DNA of 30,520 bases from Alectryocaccomicrobium faecavium (GCA_018713425.1 DVOT01000172.1:1-30520); one strand, 5' to 3'. Positions 22,415 to 30,433 are shown, counted from the stretch's first letter. Numbers and translations are program-made. The notes: generated by a model from the sequence alone, not told the origin.

Positions 22415-23833
22415 TCAAAGCACCTTGATGGCGTCCGAAATCGTTTTTTCGAAGGCTTCCATGCCGTATTTATCGACCTCGGACTTGTCCTTCGCGCCGT
22501 GGGTGAGGCAACCCGCGCCGCCGATGCAGCCGCCGATGCAGGCCATGCCCTCGATAAAGTTCTCCGGCAGCGCGCCGCGGCTGGCCTTGAGCAGCGCCAT
22601 GCGGCATTGCTCGATGCCGTCGCACACCGCGGGCTTGACGGTGAAATCGATGCCCTGCTCCTTGAGCGCTTCCTGCACCGCGTCGGACACGCCGCCCGAG
22701 CGGGCGAAAACGCGCCCGAAATACGAGGCGTTGTCCAGGTGGCTCTCCTCCAGCTCGCTCACTTCAAAATCGCGGCTGTCGATCAGGGCCTGCAGTTCCT
22801 GGAAGGTCATCACGCAATCGACCCAGGGCTTCACGCTGTCCTTTTGCGCCTCGCCCTTTTTCGCCGTGCACGGGCCGATGAAGATCACCTTGCTGCCCGG
22901 CTCGCTCTCCTTCAAATACTTGGCGATCATCGCCATGGGGGAGAGGTTGTGCGAAATCTTGTCCACCAGTTTGGGGAACTGCTTGTGGATATACGATACG
23001 AAGGCCGGGCAGCACGAGCTGGTGAGGAAACCCTTTTCAGCCAGCTCTTGTGCTTCGCTCCAGGCGACCATGTCCGCGCCCAGCGCGGCCTCCACCACGT
23101 TGTAGCAGCCCAGGCGCTTGAGCGCCGTGATCACCTGACCCAGCTTCGCATAGCGGAACTGGCTGGAAATCGAGGGCGCGACCACGGCATAGACCTTGTA
23201 GTTTTTGCCGTTCTCGCTTTCGCGCAGGATGCGGATGGCGTCCAGAATATAGGACTTTTCCGAGATGGCGCCGAACGGGCACTGATACACGCACGCGCCG
23301 CATTCAATGCACTTGCTCTCGTCGATGTGCGCCACGTGGTTTTCGCCCTCGGTGATCGCCTTCACCTTGCACGCCTTTTCGCAGGGACGCTTGTGGTTGG
23401 AAATCGCGCTGTACTGGCAGGCCTCCGCGCAGCGGCCGCATTCGACGCACTTGTCCGGATCGATGTGCGCTTTCTGGTGCTCGTCGAAGCTGATGGCCCC
23501 GCGCGGGCAGGCGGCGGCGCAGCGGTGCGCCAGGCAGCCGCGGCAGGCGTCCGTCACCTGATAGGTGGAGACGGGACATTCGTCGCAGGCGATGCCGATG
23601 ACCTCGATGGTGTTGGGGTTATCCTTGTCGCCGCCCATGGCGAGCTTCAGCCGCTCGGACACGATGGCGCGCTCTTTGTAAATGCAGCAGCGCATGGTCG
23701 GCTTCGGGCCGGGCGCGATGATCTTGGGGATTTCCGTAAGGCCGTCCAGCAGCCGGTCCTCATAGGCATACCGCGCGACTTCGCGCAGAATGTCATATTT
23801 GAGCTTCTGGACGTCGGTATCGAAAATGCGCAT
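22415..23833 (-). CDS. [FeFe] hydrogenase, group B-like
   Basis: A 472-residue monomeric hydrogenase-type protein. An N-terminal region of about 90 residues precedes several ferredoxin motifs (CRGCLAHRCAAACP, CVECGRCAEACQ, CIECGACVYQCP). The H-cluster domain follows with L1 TSSCCPAF, L2 GPCTAKKGEA and L3 EGMACIGGCIGGAG, so the four cluster cysteines and the proton-relay cysteine are kept. L2 has Gly where catalytic group A enzymes have Met. The architecture matches the group B family, which is widespread in Clostridia but poorly characterised; ferredoxin is the likely partner. It sits 12 bp after the phosphatase gene, with AGGAGG before the ATG. Hydrogenase maturases HydEFG are not in this window. 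Confidence 0.88.
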   Translation of the reverse strand: MRIFDTDVQKLKYDILREVARYAYEDRLLDGLTEIPKIIAPGPKPTMRCCIYKERAIVSERLKLAMGGDKDNPNTIEVIGIACDECPVSTYQVTDACRGCLAHRCAAACPRGAISFDEHQKAHIDPDKCVECGRCAEACQYSAISNHKRPCEKACKVKAITEGENHVAHIDESKCIECGACVYQCPFGAISEKSYILDAIRILRESENGKNYKVYAVVAPSISSQFRYAKLGQVITALKRLGCYNVVEAALGADMVAWSEAQELAEKGFLTSSCCPAFVSYIHKQFPKLVDKISHNLSPMAMIAKYLKESEPGSKVIFIGPCTAKKGEAQKDSVKPWVDCVMTFQELQALIDSRDFEVSELEESHLDNASYFGRVFARSGGVSDAVQEALKEQGIDFTVKPAVCDGIEQCRMALLKASRGALPENFIEGMACIGGCIGGAGCLTHGAKDKSEVDKYGMEAFEKTISDAIKVL

Positions 23834-23845
23834 GGCGCGAACCTC

Positions 23846-25021
23846 CTAGAAGTAACTTACCTTGATTTGTTTGCCCATCTTTTCCAGGCATTTGGCCAGG
23901 TTTTCGATGAGCTGGATTTTGATGCCGAAGGTGATCGGCAGATCCGGGTTCTGGTGCGCTGGGTTGATGGCACGGCCCACGAAGAAGTTGATGTCCGTCG
24001 CCTTTTCGAACAGCTCGCGCGCGATGAGCGAGGCGCCGTCGCGCCGCGTGGACCAGCTGGCCGAAAGATCGGTGCCGTTGAGGAAATCCTCCGCGTATTT
24101 GAGTACGCGCGAGATGGTGACCACGCCTTCTGTCACCAGGTCCACGCCGTCCAGCTGGCTGATGGGCGGGATTTCCGGATCGGGATAGTCCAGCGTGGGC
24201 TTGAGTTCCCGGTGCAGGTAGCGCGAGGCGATGGTCGCCGTGGTGCCGCCGCAGATGATCTTTTCGCCCTGCTTGGCGAAGAACAGGTTCATCATCTTGA
24301 TGTCCTGGTCCTTGGTGGAGGGCGGGCCGATCATCAGGTTCACCGGATGGCGCGCGCGGATGCGCACCACGGCCACGGTGGTATCGTCGCCGGGTTCGCC
24401 TTCATACAGGCGGTTGCACTCGTCCACGATGTTGCCCGCGATGTACTTGGCGGAATTGCCCGGCAGATAGTTGGCCTCCGCGAAATCGATGATGTTTTCG
24501 CGCTGCCAGCCGTGGTTGAGCGCGTGGCCCACGCCCGCGTAGGTCGCGCCGTCGCTCATGGCGATGAACACGTCGTTTTCTTCCACGGGGAAGCGGCTCT
24601 CGTGGATCGTTTTGCCGGCGATCTGCCGCGTGGTCATGGGATAATCGTAGCGCACGCCGCCGCGCAGCACGATGATCTCCGGGTTGTCGAACTGGATCAA
24701 CTCGGCGATTTCGTTGTCCGTGACGCTGATGATCGAGAACGTGGAGTAGGCCACTTTGCGCACGCTGCACACGGGCAGCGTTTCGGCGATGGTTTCCACG
24801 CAGCTTTCAATCGGCATGCCGCCGGAGATCATCGTGCACAGGATTTTGGAAGTCAGGGTGGAAAGAATGTTCGCTTTGACGCCGCTGCCAAGGCCGTCCG
24901 CGAGCACGAGCGTGGTGTGGTTGGCTTCGCCGCCGCCGGTGACTTCCACCCGGTCGCCGCACAACTGCTCGCCGGTTTTGTTCAGGCTCACATAGCCCGT
25001 TTCCGTCCACAGATTATTCAT
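23846..25021 (-). CDS. SpoIIE/PP2C-family serine phosphatase linked to HydS
   Basis: A 391-residue protein phosphatase domain protein. Metal-site aspartates appear in LADGLGSG, MSDGATYAGVG and EPGDDTTVAVV, the usual PP2C/SpoIIE order. A C-terminal domain of roughly 150 residues after IGPP has no motif that I recognise. The ATG at 25021 (MNNLWTETGYVSLNKTGEQL) overlaps the hydS stop by 8 bp. The ATG at 25033 has no spacing for a ribosome site. Genes of this family regularly sit beside sensory [FeFe] hydrogenases, where they are thought to turn the H2 signal into dephosphorylation of a protein. The matching kinase is not in this window. Confidence 0.87.
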   Translation of the reverse strand: MNNLWTETGYVSLNKTGEQLCGDRVEVTGGGEANHTTLVLADGLGSGVKANILSTLTSKILCTMISGGMPIESCVETIAETLPVCSVRKVAYSTFSIISVTDNEIAELIQFDNPEIIVLRGGVRYDYPMTTRQIAGKTIHESRFPVEENDVFIAMSDGATYAGVGHALNHGWQRENIIDFAEANYLPGNSAKYIAGNIVDECNRLYEGEPGDDTTVAVVRIRARHPVNLMIGPPSTKDQDIKMMNLFFAKQGEKIICGGTTATIASRYLHRELKPTLDYPDPEIPPISQLDGVDLVTEGVVTISRVLKYAEDFLNGTDLSASWSTRRDGASLIARELFEKATDINFFVGRAINPAHQNPDLPITFGIKIQLIENLAKCLEKMGKQIKVSYF

Positions 25022-26681
25022 GCTGGATCGCATCCTTCAGCTTTGTGAGCGCGATTTTGGTTTCCGCGGTGGTTTCGCCCAGCAGCGAGGCGATTTCCTG
25101 CACCACGCGCATCTGTTTGTCGATCACCTTATCGGTGATTTCAGCGGTCTGCCGGCGCAGTTCGAGATCGCTCTTGCGCATTTCTTCGCGGTCGGTCACG
25201 TCGCGCATGATGCTGATCAAAATCCGATACTGCTTGTCGTACAGGATGGTCTCCTCCACGAAGATCTTGTACTCGGCCACGTAATGGCACTTGTTGTAGA
25301 TGTTGCGGCCGGTGGTGACCACATTGAGGTAGTCCGTGGGATCAAGCATGCGCACGACCGGGCCGTGCAGAATGTCGTCCGCGCTGCGCAACTTGAACAT
25401 GTTGAGCGCGGCCTTGTTGATCTGCTCCACGATCAGATCCTCGTTGAGCACCATGATGGCGTTGGGCGTGTTGCCGATGATCTTGTCGGAGAAGGATTCC
25501 GCCTTTTCCTTGAGGAACGGCAGGCACATTTCCACCACGGCCTTGCCCTGGCACACGGCGATGGCCTTGTCGCGGCAGGTGGGATAGCCGCAGCAGCCGC
25601 AGTTGAGCTCCTTGTCGGGCGTGGTCTTGCCCATCTGGTTGAGCACGGCCTGGATGGCCTCGCGGCCCGGCTGCACGCTGTGCGTGCTGCGGAAGGCGAA
25701 TTGCTGGCTGATGTCCTTGAGCGGCTCCACGCCGAAATCGGCCCCGCCCGCGTAGTTGTCCACGCGCAGGTTGCCCTTCAGGCGCGACTGGCGGTGTTCG
25801 CGGATGCTCGGGCCATTGATGCAGCTGCCCTCGCAGGCGCTCATTTCGATAAACACCTTGCCAAATTCGCCGGTTTGCAGCTCTTCCAGCATGGCCATGC
25901 AGTTTTCCGTGCCGTCCACGGCCATGTAGCGGTAGCCGGTTTCTTCCTGCATGCTCTTGAGAATGCCGCCCGTGGTGGGGTAGAAGCGCGCGCGCACGCC
26001 CTCTTTGGCTTCGCGCTCCTTGCGCACGGGCTCGATGCCCTCGTCCGTCATCCACTGCTGCAGCTCGTTGAAGGTGAGCGCCACATCGGTGTATTTCGAT
26101 TCGTCCGCCTCGCCTTTTTTGGCGATGCACGGGCCGATGAACACCGTGTACGCGCCCGGATCCTTTTCCCGGATGCGCTTGCAGTGCGCCTGCATGGGCG
26201 ACAGCACATGCGCCAGGTAGCGCAGCATTTCCGGATAATATTTCTGGATCAGGCTGTTCACCGAGGGGCAGCAGCTGGAGATGATCACGCTCTGCTTGCC
26301 CTCGCGCACCATCCGCTCGTATTCGCGCGAAACCAGTTCCGCGCCCAGCGCGGTTTCCTCCGCAGCGGCAAAGCCCAACCGCTTCAGCGTTTCTTCCATG
26401 TCCTCAATGCCGCCCATCTGGAAATCGGCAATGAAGGACGGCGCGACGGAGGCAACCACGCGCTTGCCCGCGCGGATGGCGGCCTTCACTTTGTCTACAT
26501 CCGAGCGAATCTGCTTGGCGTTTTGCGGGCAGACCACGTAGCACTGGCCGCACAGGATGCATTCGTCCGGAATGATCTCCGCCCGGTTTTCCGCGAAGCT
26601 GATGGCCTTCACGGGGCAATGGCGGATGCACTTGTAGCAGTCTTTGCAATTGCTTTCTTTTAATAGAATGATCTCACTCAC
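25014..26681 (-). CDS. hydS: Sensory [FeFe] hydrogenase with PAS domain (HydS type)
   Basis: A 555-residue group C-like hydrogenase. Two N-terminal [4Fe-4S] motifs (CKDCYKCIRHCP, CILCGQCYVVCP) are followed by an H-cluster domain with L1 ISSCCPSV (about residue 137), L2 GPCIAKKGEA (about 184) and L3 IEMSACEGSCINGP (about 283). A further cluster motif, CGCCGYPTC (about 365), precedes a PAS domain at about 400-510 and a C-terminal helix. Compared with catalytic enzymes, the Met in L2 is Gly and that in L3 is Ser, which fits a tuned sensor. The start is GTG with GGAGG 8 nt upstream. The fused PAS and adjoining phosphatase mark it as an H2 or redox sensor rather than a bulk catalyst. Confidence 0.9.
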   Translation of the reverse strand: MSEIILLKESNCKDCYKCIRHCPVKAISFAENRAEIIPDECILCGQCYVVCPQNAKQIRSDVDKVKAAIRAGKRVVASVAPSFIADFQMGGIEDMEETLKRLGFAAAEETALGAELVSREYERMVREGKQSVIISSCCPSVNSLIQKYYPEMLRYLAHVLSPMQAHCKRIREKDPGAYTVFIGPCIAKKGEADESKYTDVALTFNELQQWMTDEGIEPVRKEREAKEGVRARFYPTTGGILKSMQEETGYRYMAVDGTENCMAMLEELQTGEFGKVFIEMSACEGSCINGPSIREHRQSRLKGNLRVDNYAGGADFGVEPLKDISQQFAFRSTHSVQPGREAIQAVLNQMGKTTPDKELNCGCCGYPTCRDKAIAVCQGKAVVEMCLPFLKEKAESFSDKIIGNTPNAIMVLNEDLIVEQINKAALNMFKLRSADDILHGPVVRMLDPTDYLNVVTTGRNIYNKCHYVAEYKIFVEETILYDKQYRILISIMRDVTDREEMRKSDLELRRQTAEITDKVIDKQMRVVQEIASLLGETTAETKIALTKLKDAIQHE

Positions 26682-26714
26682 AGCGTTTGCCTCCGCATAT
26701 TCCAGTCCCTACCC

Positions 26715-26960
26715 TTAGTGCAAGCGGCTCATCACTTCGTTTTCGAAGAAGGAATCCACGTTGTCCGGGCCGATGTGCTCGAAGTTTTCGTCGTCGATCG
26801 ATACGCACACGCCGTTGGCGCAATTGCCCATGCAGAATTTGCTCGCCAGTTCCACTTTGTCCGCCAGCGCCTTTTCCTCCACCAGCGCCTGCAGCCTTGC
26901 GACCACCGCGTGCGAGCCCTTCAGATGGCAGGAACTCCCGATGCAGATTTTCACGATCAT
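26715..26960 (-). CDS. Thioredoxin-like [2Fe-2S] ferredoxin
   Basis: An 81-residue protein of the NuoE/HndA C-terminal fold. It has the thioredoxin-like [2Fe-2S] ligands C-x4-C in CIGSSC (C6 and C11) and C-x3-C in FCMGNC, plus one extra cysteine in NGVC. Free-standing versions are common next to [FeFe] hydrogenases and PAS-type sensors in Clostridia and are thought to shuttle electrons. The ATG overlaps the rex stop by 4 bp, and AAGGAGG precedes it, so it is translated with rex. A redox partner for HydS is the best guess from position. Confidence 0.85.
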   Translation of the reverse strand: MIVKICIGSSCHLKGSHAVVARLQALVEEKALADKVELASKFCMGNCANGVCVSIDDENFEHIGPDNVDSFFENEVMSRLH

Positions 26961-27640
26961 ATAGAACCCTCCTTATATTCCTCGTCCTCCGCGGACGGTG
27001 AATGCTCTGTCTTTTGAATGGAATTTGCCAGTAGCGCCATGGATGCGGCGATGTCCTCGTTGCGCACAGTCACCGTATCGGGCACATGGAGATATACGGG
27101 CGCGAAATTGAAGATCCCGCGCACGCCGCCCTTCACCAATTCATCGCACACGCTTTGCGCCGCCTCGGCGGGCACCGTAATGATGCCGATGAACGCGTTG
27201 AGCCGCGCGGTGAGGTTGGCCAGCTTGTGCATGGGGAACACGGGCTTGCCGTGGATGGTCGTCCCCACCAGGGTTTCGTCCGCGTCGAAGGCGGCCAGAA
27301 TTTGCAAGCGGTAGCGGCCAAAACCCTCGTAGGAGAGCAGCGCTTTGCCCAAATGCCCCGCGCCCACGAGTACCGCGTCGTGCGTGCTGTCGCAGCGCAA
27401 AAAGTGCTCCAGGCGCTCGATGAGCTGCTGCGTATCGTGTCCCACGCGCGGCTTGCCGCTGGTAACAAAGGCGAGATCCTTGCGCACCTGGATGGGCGAA
27501 AGGTGCATGTCCTGCGCGATGGCGGTGGAAGAAGTCGTCAACAGCCCTTCCGCGCTCTTGCCGCGCAGGTAATTCAGGTATTTTGGCAACCGCTCCAGCG
27601 TGGGGCGCGGAATTGCCCGGAAGGAGTGCTCATCCTGCAT
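26957..27640 (-). CDS. rex: Redox-sensing transcriptional repressor Rex
   Basis: A 227-residue Rex protein. An N-terminal winged-helix domain (IPRPTLERLPKYLNYL, then SPIQVRKDLAFV) is followed by a Rossmann domain with GAGHLGKAL at 93-101 and a C-terminal swapped helix. Rex senses the NADH/NAD+ ratio and leaves DNA when NADH is high, releasing fermentation and respiration genes. The ATG at 27640 has an excellent GGAGGTGATC site 8 nt upstream; an earlier ATG at 27709 overlaps the -10 box and is rejected. As first gene of an NADH-consuming cluster, it is a natural regulator of all that follows and possibly of itself. Confidence 0.95.
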   Translation of the reverse strand: MQDEHSFRAIPRPTLERLPKYLNYLRGKSAEGLLTTSSTAIAQDMHLSPIQVRKDLAFVTSGKPRVGHDTQQLIERLEHFLRCDSTHDAVLVGAGHLGKALLSYEGFGRYRLQILAAFDADETLVGTTIHGKPVFPMHKLANLTARLNAFIGIITVPAEAAQSVCDELVKGGVRGIFNFAPVYLHVPDTVTVRNEDIAASMALLANSIQKTEHSPSAEDEEYKEGSI

Positions 27641-27707
27641 TGGGATCACCTCCCTTGCGTCGTTCGTGGCAGAAGCGTTTCCGCCAGTGCTCCCAGAATC
27701 CGTCCCC

Positions 27708-27736
27708 ATTATATCAATAAATATTTATCAATTAAA
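27708..27736 (-). promoter_or_regulatory. Extended -10 promoter for the rex-fumarate operon
   Basis: On the minus strand a perfect TATAAT (27708-27713) is preceded by TGA (27714-27716), an extended -10. The -35 is weak, TTTAAT (27731-27736), with 17-bp spacing. Transcription would start near 27700, giving a leader of about 60 nt. A rho-independent terminator just upstream isolates the unit. Confidence 0.75.
27714..27731. promoter_or_regulatory. Candidate Rex operator over the rex promoter spacer
   Basis: An 18-bp site read as TTGATAAATATTTATTGA on the minus strand contains a 12-bp perfect palindrome (27717-27728) and matches the Rex consensus TTGTTAA-N4-TTAACAA in 6 of 7 bases of one half and 4 of 7 of the other. 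Its place across the spacer would block RNA polymerase. A second partial site with a perfect TTGTTAA half lies at 27745-27751, just upstream of the -35. Confidence 0.45.
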
Positions 27737-27802
27737 TAGGCTTATTGTTAAGTTTTCAATAGAAATGAATCCCATGCTTTTTTGCTGTCTTTTGCCGAAA
27801 AA

Positions 27803-27833
27803 AACCGGCTGGGAAAGTGCTCCACAGCCGGTT
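27803..27833 (-). terminator. Rho-independent terminator of the manA-secreted protein unit
   Basis: A 9-bp stem (27803-27811 with 27825-27833) is followed on the minus strand by a run of seven T. It lies 10 bp beyond the stop of the secreted-protein gene. Confidence 0.9.
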
Positions 27834-27842
27834 AGTTATAAC

Positions 27843-28715
27843 TTACGACATTGGGGCGTTGAAGTGGAACGCCCCGCTTAGCGCCAGCGTTTGGCTGGTG
27901 TCCTTTGTGTTGACCAGCGTCGCCTGGAAATGGCCGCGGTATTCGCCATCCTGCGCCAGCTCGATGGTGATGGCAAAGTCCGCCGCTTCGCTGGGTTCCC
28001 GCTCGATGACGTATTCGATGCTCAAATCGGGCGCCACGCCGGTGGGGCGGCTCCAGGCCAGCGCGTACCACTCGGTACCGCTTTCGTCGATATACGATAA
28101 GTAAGGATAGCTATCGGTGGCGTTGGCCGCGCTTTGCGGCGTGATTGTACCATTCGTCGTGAGGGATAGCGGCAGGCCGATCACAAACTGCGCGGCTTCT
28201 CCGGAAAAGCTGGCGTCCAGCGAGACGGATGTGCTGGTGCCCGTGCTCTGTTCGAGCGTGCTGGTAACGCCGCCGATGTTTAGGGACACCGCGTTGTATA
28301 CCACGGGCGCGGGTGTGGGCGTGGGCGACGCGGCGGATTCGCCCCCGACGATGACGAGCGTCTGCCCCGGGATGATCTGGGGCAGGATCAAAACGCTGGC
28401 CGCGCCGCGCACATAGAGCGTGCCCGCGCGCTGGGCCACCAGCACAGCAGAGGCGGAAAAGCCCTGCTGCAAGAGCAACAGATCCGCGCCCGCGCTGCCG
28501 ATGCCATCGTCCTCATAGAGCGTTCCCTCGCCGGTGATCACGCCGGTGGCGAACACTTCGCCTTGCGCTTCGCCCACAGAGCCAAACGCGCCGGAAAGGT
28601 CGGGAACAGCGGTCAGTTCGCTTTCCAGTTCGCTGATCAAATCGTCCACGCTGGTGGCCAGCGCGGGGGTGGAGAATAGGAACAAAACCGCCAGAATGAG
28701 AGCAAGCTTTTTCAT
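27843..28715 (-). CDS. Secreted protein of unknown function
   Basis: A 290-residue protein not recognised as any family. It starts with a clear signal peptide: MKK, a leucine-rich core, then PALA as a signal peptidase I site before TSVDD at residue 21. No lipobox cysteine is present and the mature protein has no cysteine, so it is probably released or loosely wall-bound. Residues about 55-125 are Gly/Ala/Val-rich and strand-like, a PTPTPAP linker lies near 132-138, and the C-terminal half is rich in Ser/Thr with beta-strand character. AAAGGAGG precedes the ATG. It follows manA by 58 bp, a gap holding a 9-bp direct repeat (28734-28742 and 28744-28752) of unknown meaning, and may share its transcript. 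No cell-wall anchor motif is visible. Confidence 0.8.
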   Translation of the reverse strand: MKKLALILAVLFLFSTPALATSVDDLISELESELTAVPDLSGAFGSVGEAQGEVFATGVITGEGTLYEDDGIGSAGADLLLLQQGFSASAVLVAQRAGTLYVRGAASVLILPQIIPGQTLVIVGGESAASPTPTPAPVVYNAVSLNIGGVTSTLEQSTGTSTSVSLDASFSGEAAQFVIGLPLSLTTNGTITPQSAANATDSYPYLSYIDESGTEWYALAWSRPTGVAPDLSIEYVIEREPSEAADFAITIELAQDGEYRGHFQATLVNTKDTSQTLALSGAFHFNAPMS

Positions 28716-28773
28716 AAGACCTCCTTTGCGATGGCGCTATATTGCGCTATATGCTTATGCCGGCGAACGCGCG

Positions 28774-29778
28774 TTAAACGGGGCTGGTCAGACCGCTCAC
28801 GTTTTCCGCGCGGTAGCCCAGTTCCTGCCGCAATGCGGCCTGGTCAGGCGTGCTGGAGAGCAGCGCCGTCAGGTTGCCGCAGATCATCGCGCCTTTCATG
28901 GCGGCGGGGATCACGGCGGTGGCGAGCGGCTCCATCACCACGACTTCGTCGCCCCAGATTAACTCGCATTCGCCCAGCGGCGTGAGGAAGAGCATGCGGC
29001 CTTCGGGCAGGGGCATATCGCCCGCCACGTTTAAGCGGCACAGCTCAAAGTTTTCGTCCGAAACGTAATAGGTGCGGCTGCCGCCCTCGCACAGCACGGT
29101 GGCGCCGCCGATTTTGGCAAGCTGCAATTCGGGCCGCACGACGTTCTTCGCGTCCTCCAGGTGCAGCTCGCGCGGCTTGCCGTCCTTGCCCACGCGGCCC
29201 CAGTCCCAGATGCGGTAGGTCACGTCGCTGGCCTGCTGAATTTCATAGGCCTGCACGCCCGCGCCCAGCGCGTGCACCATGCCGTGCGGCACGTAATACA
29301 CGTCGCCCGGGGCGACCTTTACCCAATTGAGCGCCTCTTCCATGTTGCCGTTTTCCACATCGGCGAGCGTGGCGCCGCTCTTCAGGCCATAGGCGATTTT
29401 CGCGCCGGGATCGCAACTGAGCACGACCCAGGCTTCGGTCTTGCCGCGCTTGCCGTGCCGCTTTTGGGCGTACGCGTCGCCGGGATGTACCTGCACGGAC
29501 AGCGTCTCGCGCGCGTCGAGCAATTTGAGCAGGAGCGGGAATTCCTGCGAGCCGGACAGGGCTTCGCCCCACTTTTCCTGCGCCTTATCGAGCGTGAGCG
29601 CCGCGAGGCTGCCGTTCATGATCAGGCTCGACATGCCGGGAAGCGCGCTGGCTTCCAGGGCTTCGCCGGTGGTATCGTCTGGCGAAGGCTTGCCGAAATA
29701 GGCCTTGAGCTTGTCGCCGCCCCAGGGCGTTTCGCTGCCGTGGCGGAAGTAGGGCTGTGTCAGCAGGGGATAATACAT
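28774..29778 (-). CDS. manA: Mannose-6-phosphate isomerase, class I
   Basis: A 334-residue zinc-dependent isomerase that interconverts mannose-6-phosphate and fructose-6-phosphate. Zinc ligands are visible as Q96 and H98 in VQVHPGD, E115 in KTEAW and a histidine (H165 or H169) in VPHGMVHALG; the catalytic arginine is in VTYRIWDWGR. The N-terminal WGG in TPWGGDKL is typical. The short length is normal for the Bacillota form, which lacks the extra domain of the E. coli enzyme. AAGGAGGAG lies before the ATG. It lies 57 bp downstream of the VOC gene in the same direction and may feed mannose either into glycolysis or into glycan precursors. Confidence 0.93.
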   Translation of the reverse strand: MYYPLLTQPYFRHGSETPWGGDKLKAYFGKPSPDDTTGEALEASALPGMSSLIMNGSLAALTLDKAQEKWGEALSGSQEFPLLLKLLDARETLSVQVHPGDAYAQKRHGKRGKTEAWVVLSCDPGAKIAYGLKSGATLADVENGNMEEALNWVKVAPGDVYYVPHGMVHALGAGVQAYEIQQASDVTYRIWDWGRVGKDGKPRELHLEDAKNVVRPELQLAKIGGATVLCEGGSRTYYVSDENFELCRLNVAGDMPLPEGRMLFLTPLGECELIWGDEVVVMEPLATAVIPAAMKGAMICGNLTALLSSTPDQAALRQELGYRAENVSGLTSPV

Positions 29779-29835
29779 TGCTGCTCCTCCTTGTGTTTTG
29801 TGCGGTAGTGGTGTATACTACAAATGGCGGGCGGG

Positions 29836-30213
29836 TTACGCGTCCTTCGCGGGGCGAACGATTTCGAACCAATGCCCGTCGGGGTCCGCGATGAAATACA
29901 GGCCCATGGCCGCGTTTTCGAAAACGATGCAGCCCATTTCCTGATGAAGGGCGTGGGCGGCCTCGTAATCGCTGGCGGTGAAGCACATGTGCGTTTCGTT
30001 CTCGCCCAGCGCGTAGGGCCCGGGATGGTCGCGCAGCCAGGTGAGTTCCAGCTGGTAATCGCTCTTTCCATCGGAAAGGAACGCCAGGCGGAAACTGCCG
30101 TCTTCCGCCTTATGCTCGCGCACGGGCGCAAGCCCCAGGGCGCGCTTGTAAAACGCCAGGCTCGCTTCCAGGTCGCATACGTTCAAGTTCGTGTGGTTGA
30201 AGGTGAATTGCAT
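29836..30213 (-). CDS. VOC-family metalloprotein (glyoxalase I-like)
   Basis: A 125-residue vicinal-oxygen-chelate protein with two beta-alpha-beta-beta-beta repeats. All four metal ligands of glyoxalase I are in place: H7 (NHTNLNV), E56 (YQLELTW), H75 (ETHMCF) and E117 (HWFEIV). This favours a GloA-like lactoylglutathione (or other thiol hemithioacetal) lyase that removes methylglyoxal. The substrate thiol in such an anaerobe is uncertain. The ATG at 30213 is supported by GGAGGGAGGAGG just upstream; longer readings to 30507 would cross the promoter at 30244-30272. First gene of a unit with manA. Confidence 0.88.
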   Translation of the reverse strand: MQFTFNHTNLNVCDLEASLAFYKRALGLAPVREHKAEDGSFRLAFLSDGKSDYQLELTWLRDHPGPYALGENETHMCFTASDYEAAHALHQEMGCIVFENAAMGLYFIADPDGHWFEIVRPAKDA

Positions 30214-30243
30214 GGGCCTCCTCCCTCCTTTGGCTATACCCAT

Positions 30244-30272
30244 AATGTAGCACGAAAGGCGGGAAATGTCAA
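30244..30272 (-). promoter_or_regulatory. Sigma-A promoter for the VOC-manA unit
   Basis: On the minus strand: perfect -35 TTGACA (30267-30272), 17-bp spacer, -10 TACATT (30244-30249). The leader would be about 25 nt to the ATG at 30213. Confidence 0.75.
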
Positions 30273-30373
30273 TAGAAGAAGGAGACATGGATTGGATCGC
30301 GTAGTTGTAAGGGACTGCGAAAGGACGGCCAAAATTCTTTCGCGGCCCGATGGCGCGCATCCGCGAAAAAAGC

Positions 30374-30402
30374 TTGAAGAAGCGCGGGGAATATGGTAGA
30401 AT
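30374..30402 (+). promoter_or_regulatory. Sigma-A promoter for the gene at the window end
   Basis: -35 TTGAAG (30374-30379), 17-bp spacer, extended -10 TGG-TAGAAT (30397-30402), about 32 bp before the proposed TTG start. Confidence 0.6.
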
Positions 30403-30433
30403 AAGAATAGAGACGAAAGGGCGGCGAAGCGCG

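Noticed and set aside
20981..25048. Plus-strand open frame of about 1355 codons opposite fumC, mdh, the hydrogenase and the phosphatase
   Set aside because: It is antisense to four genes with recognised motifs. GC-rich minus-strand genes avoid TTA, CTA and TCA codons, which leaves the opposite frame free of stops. The translation is low-complexity and His/Ala/Arg-rich.
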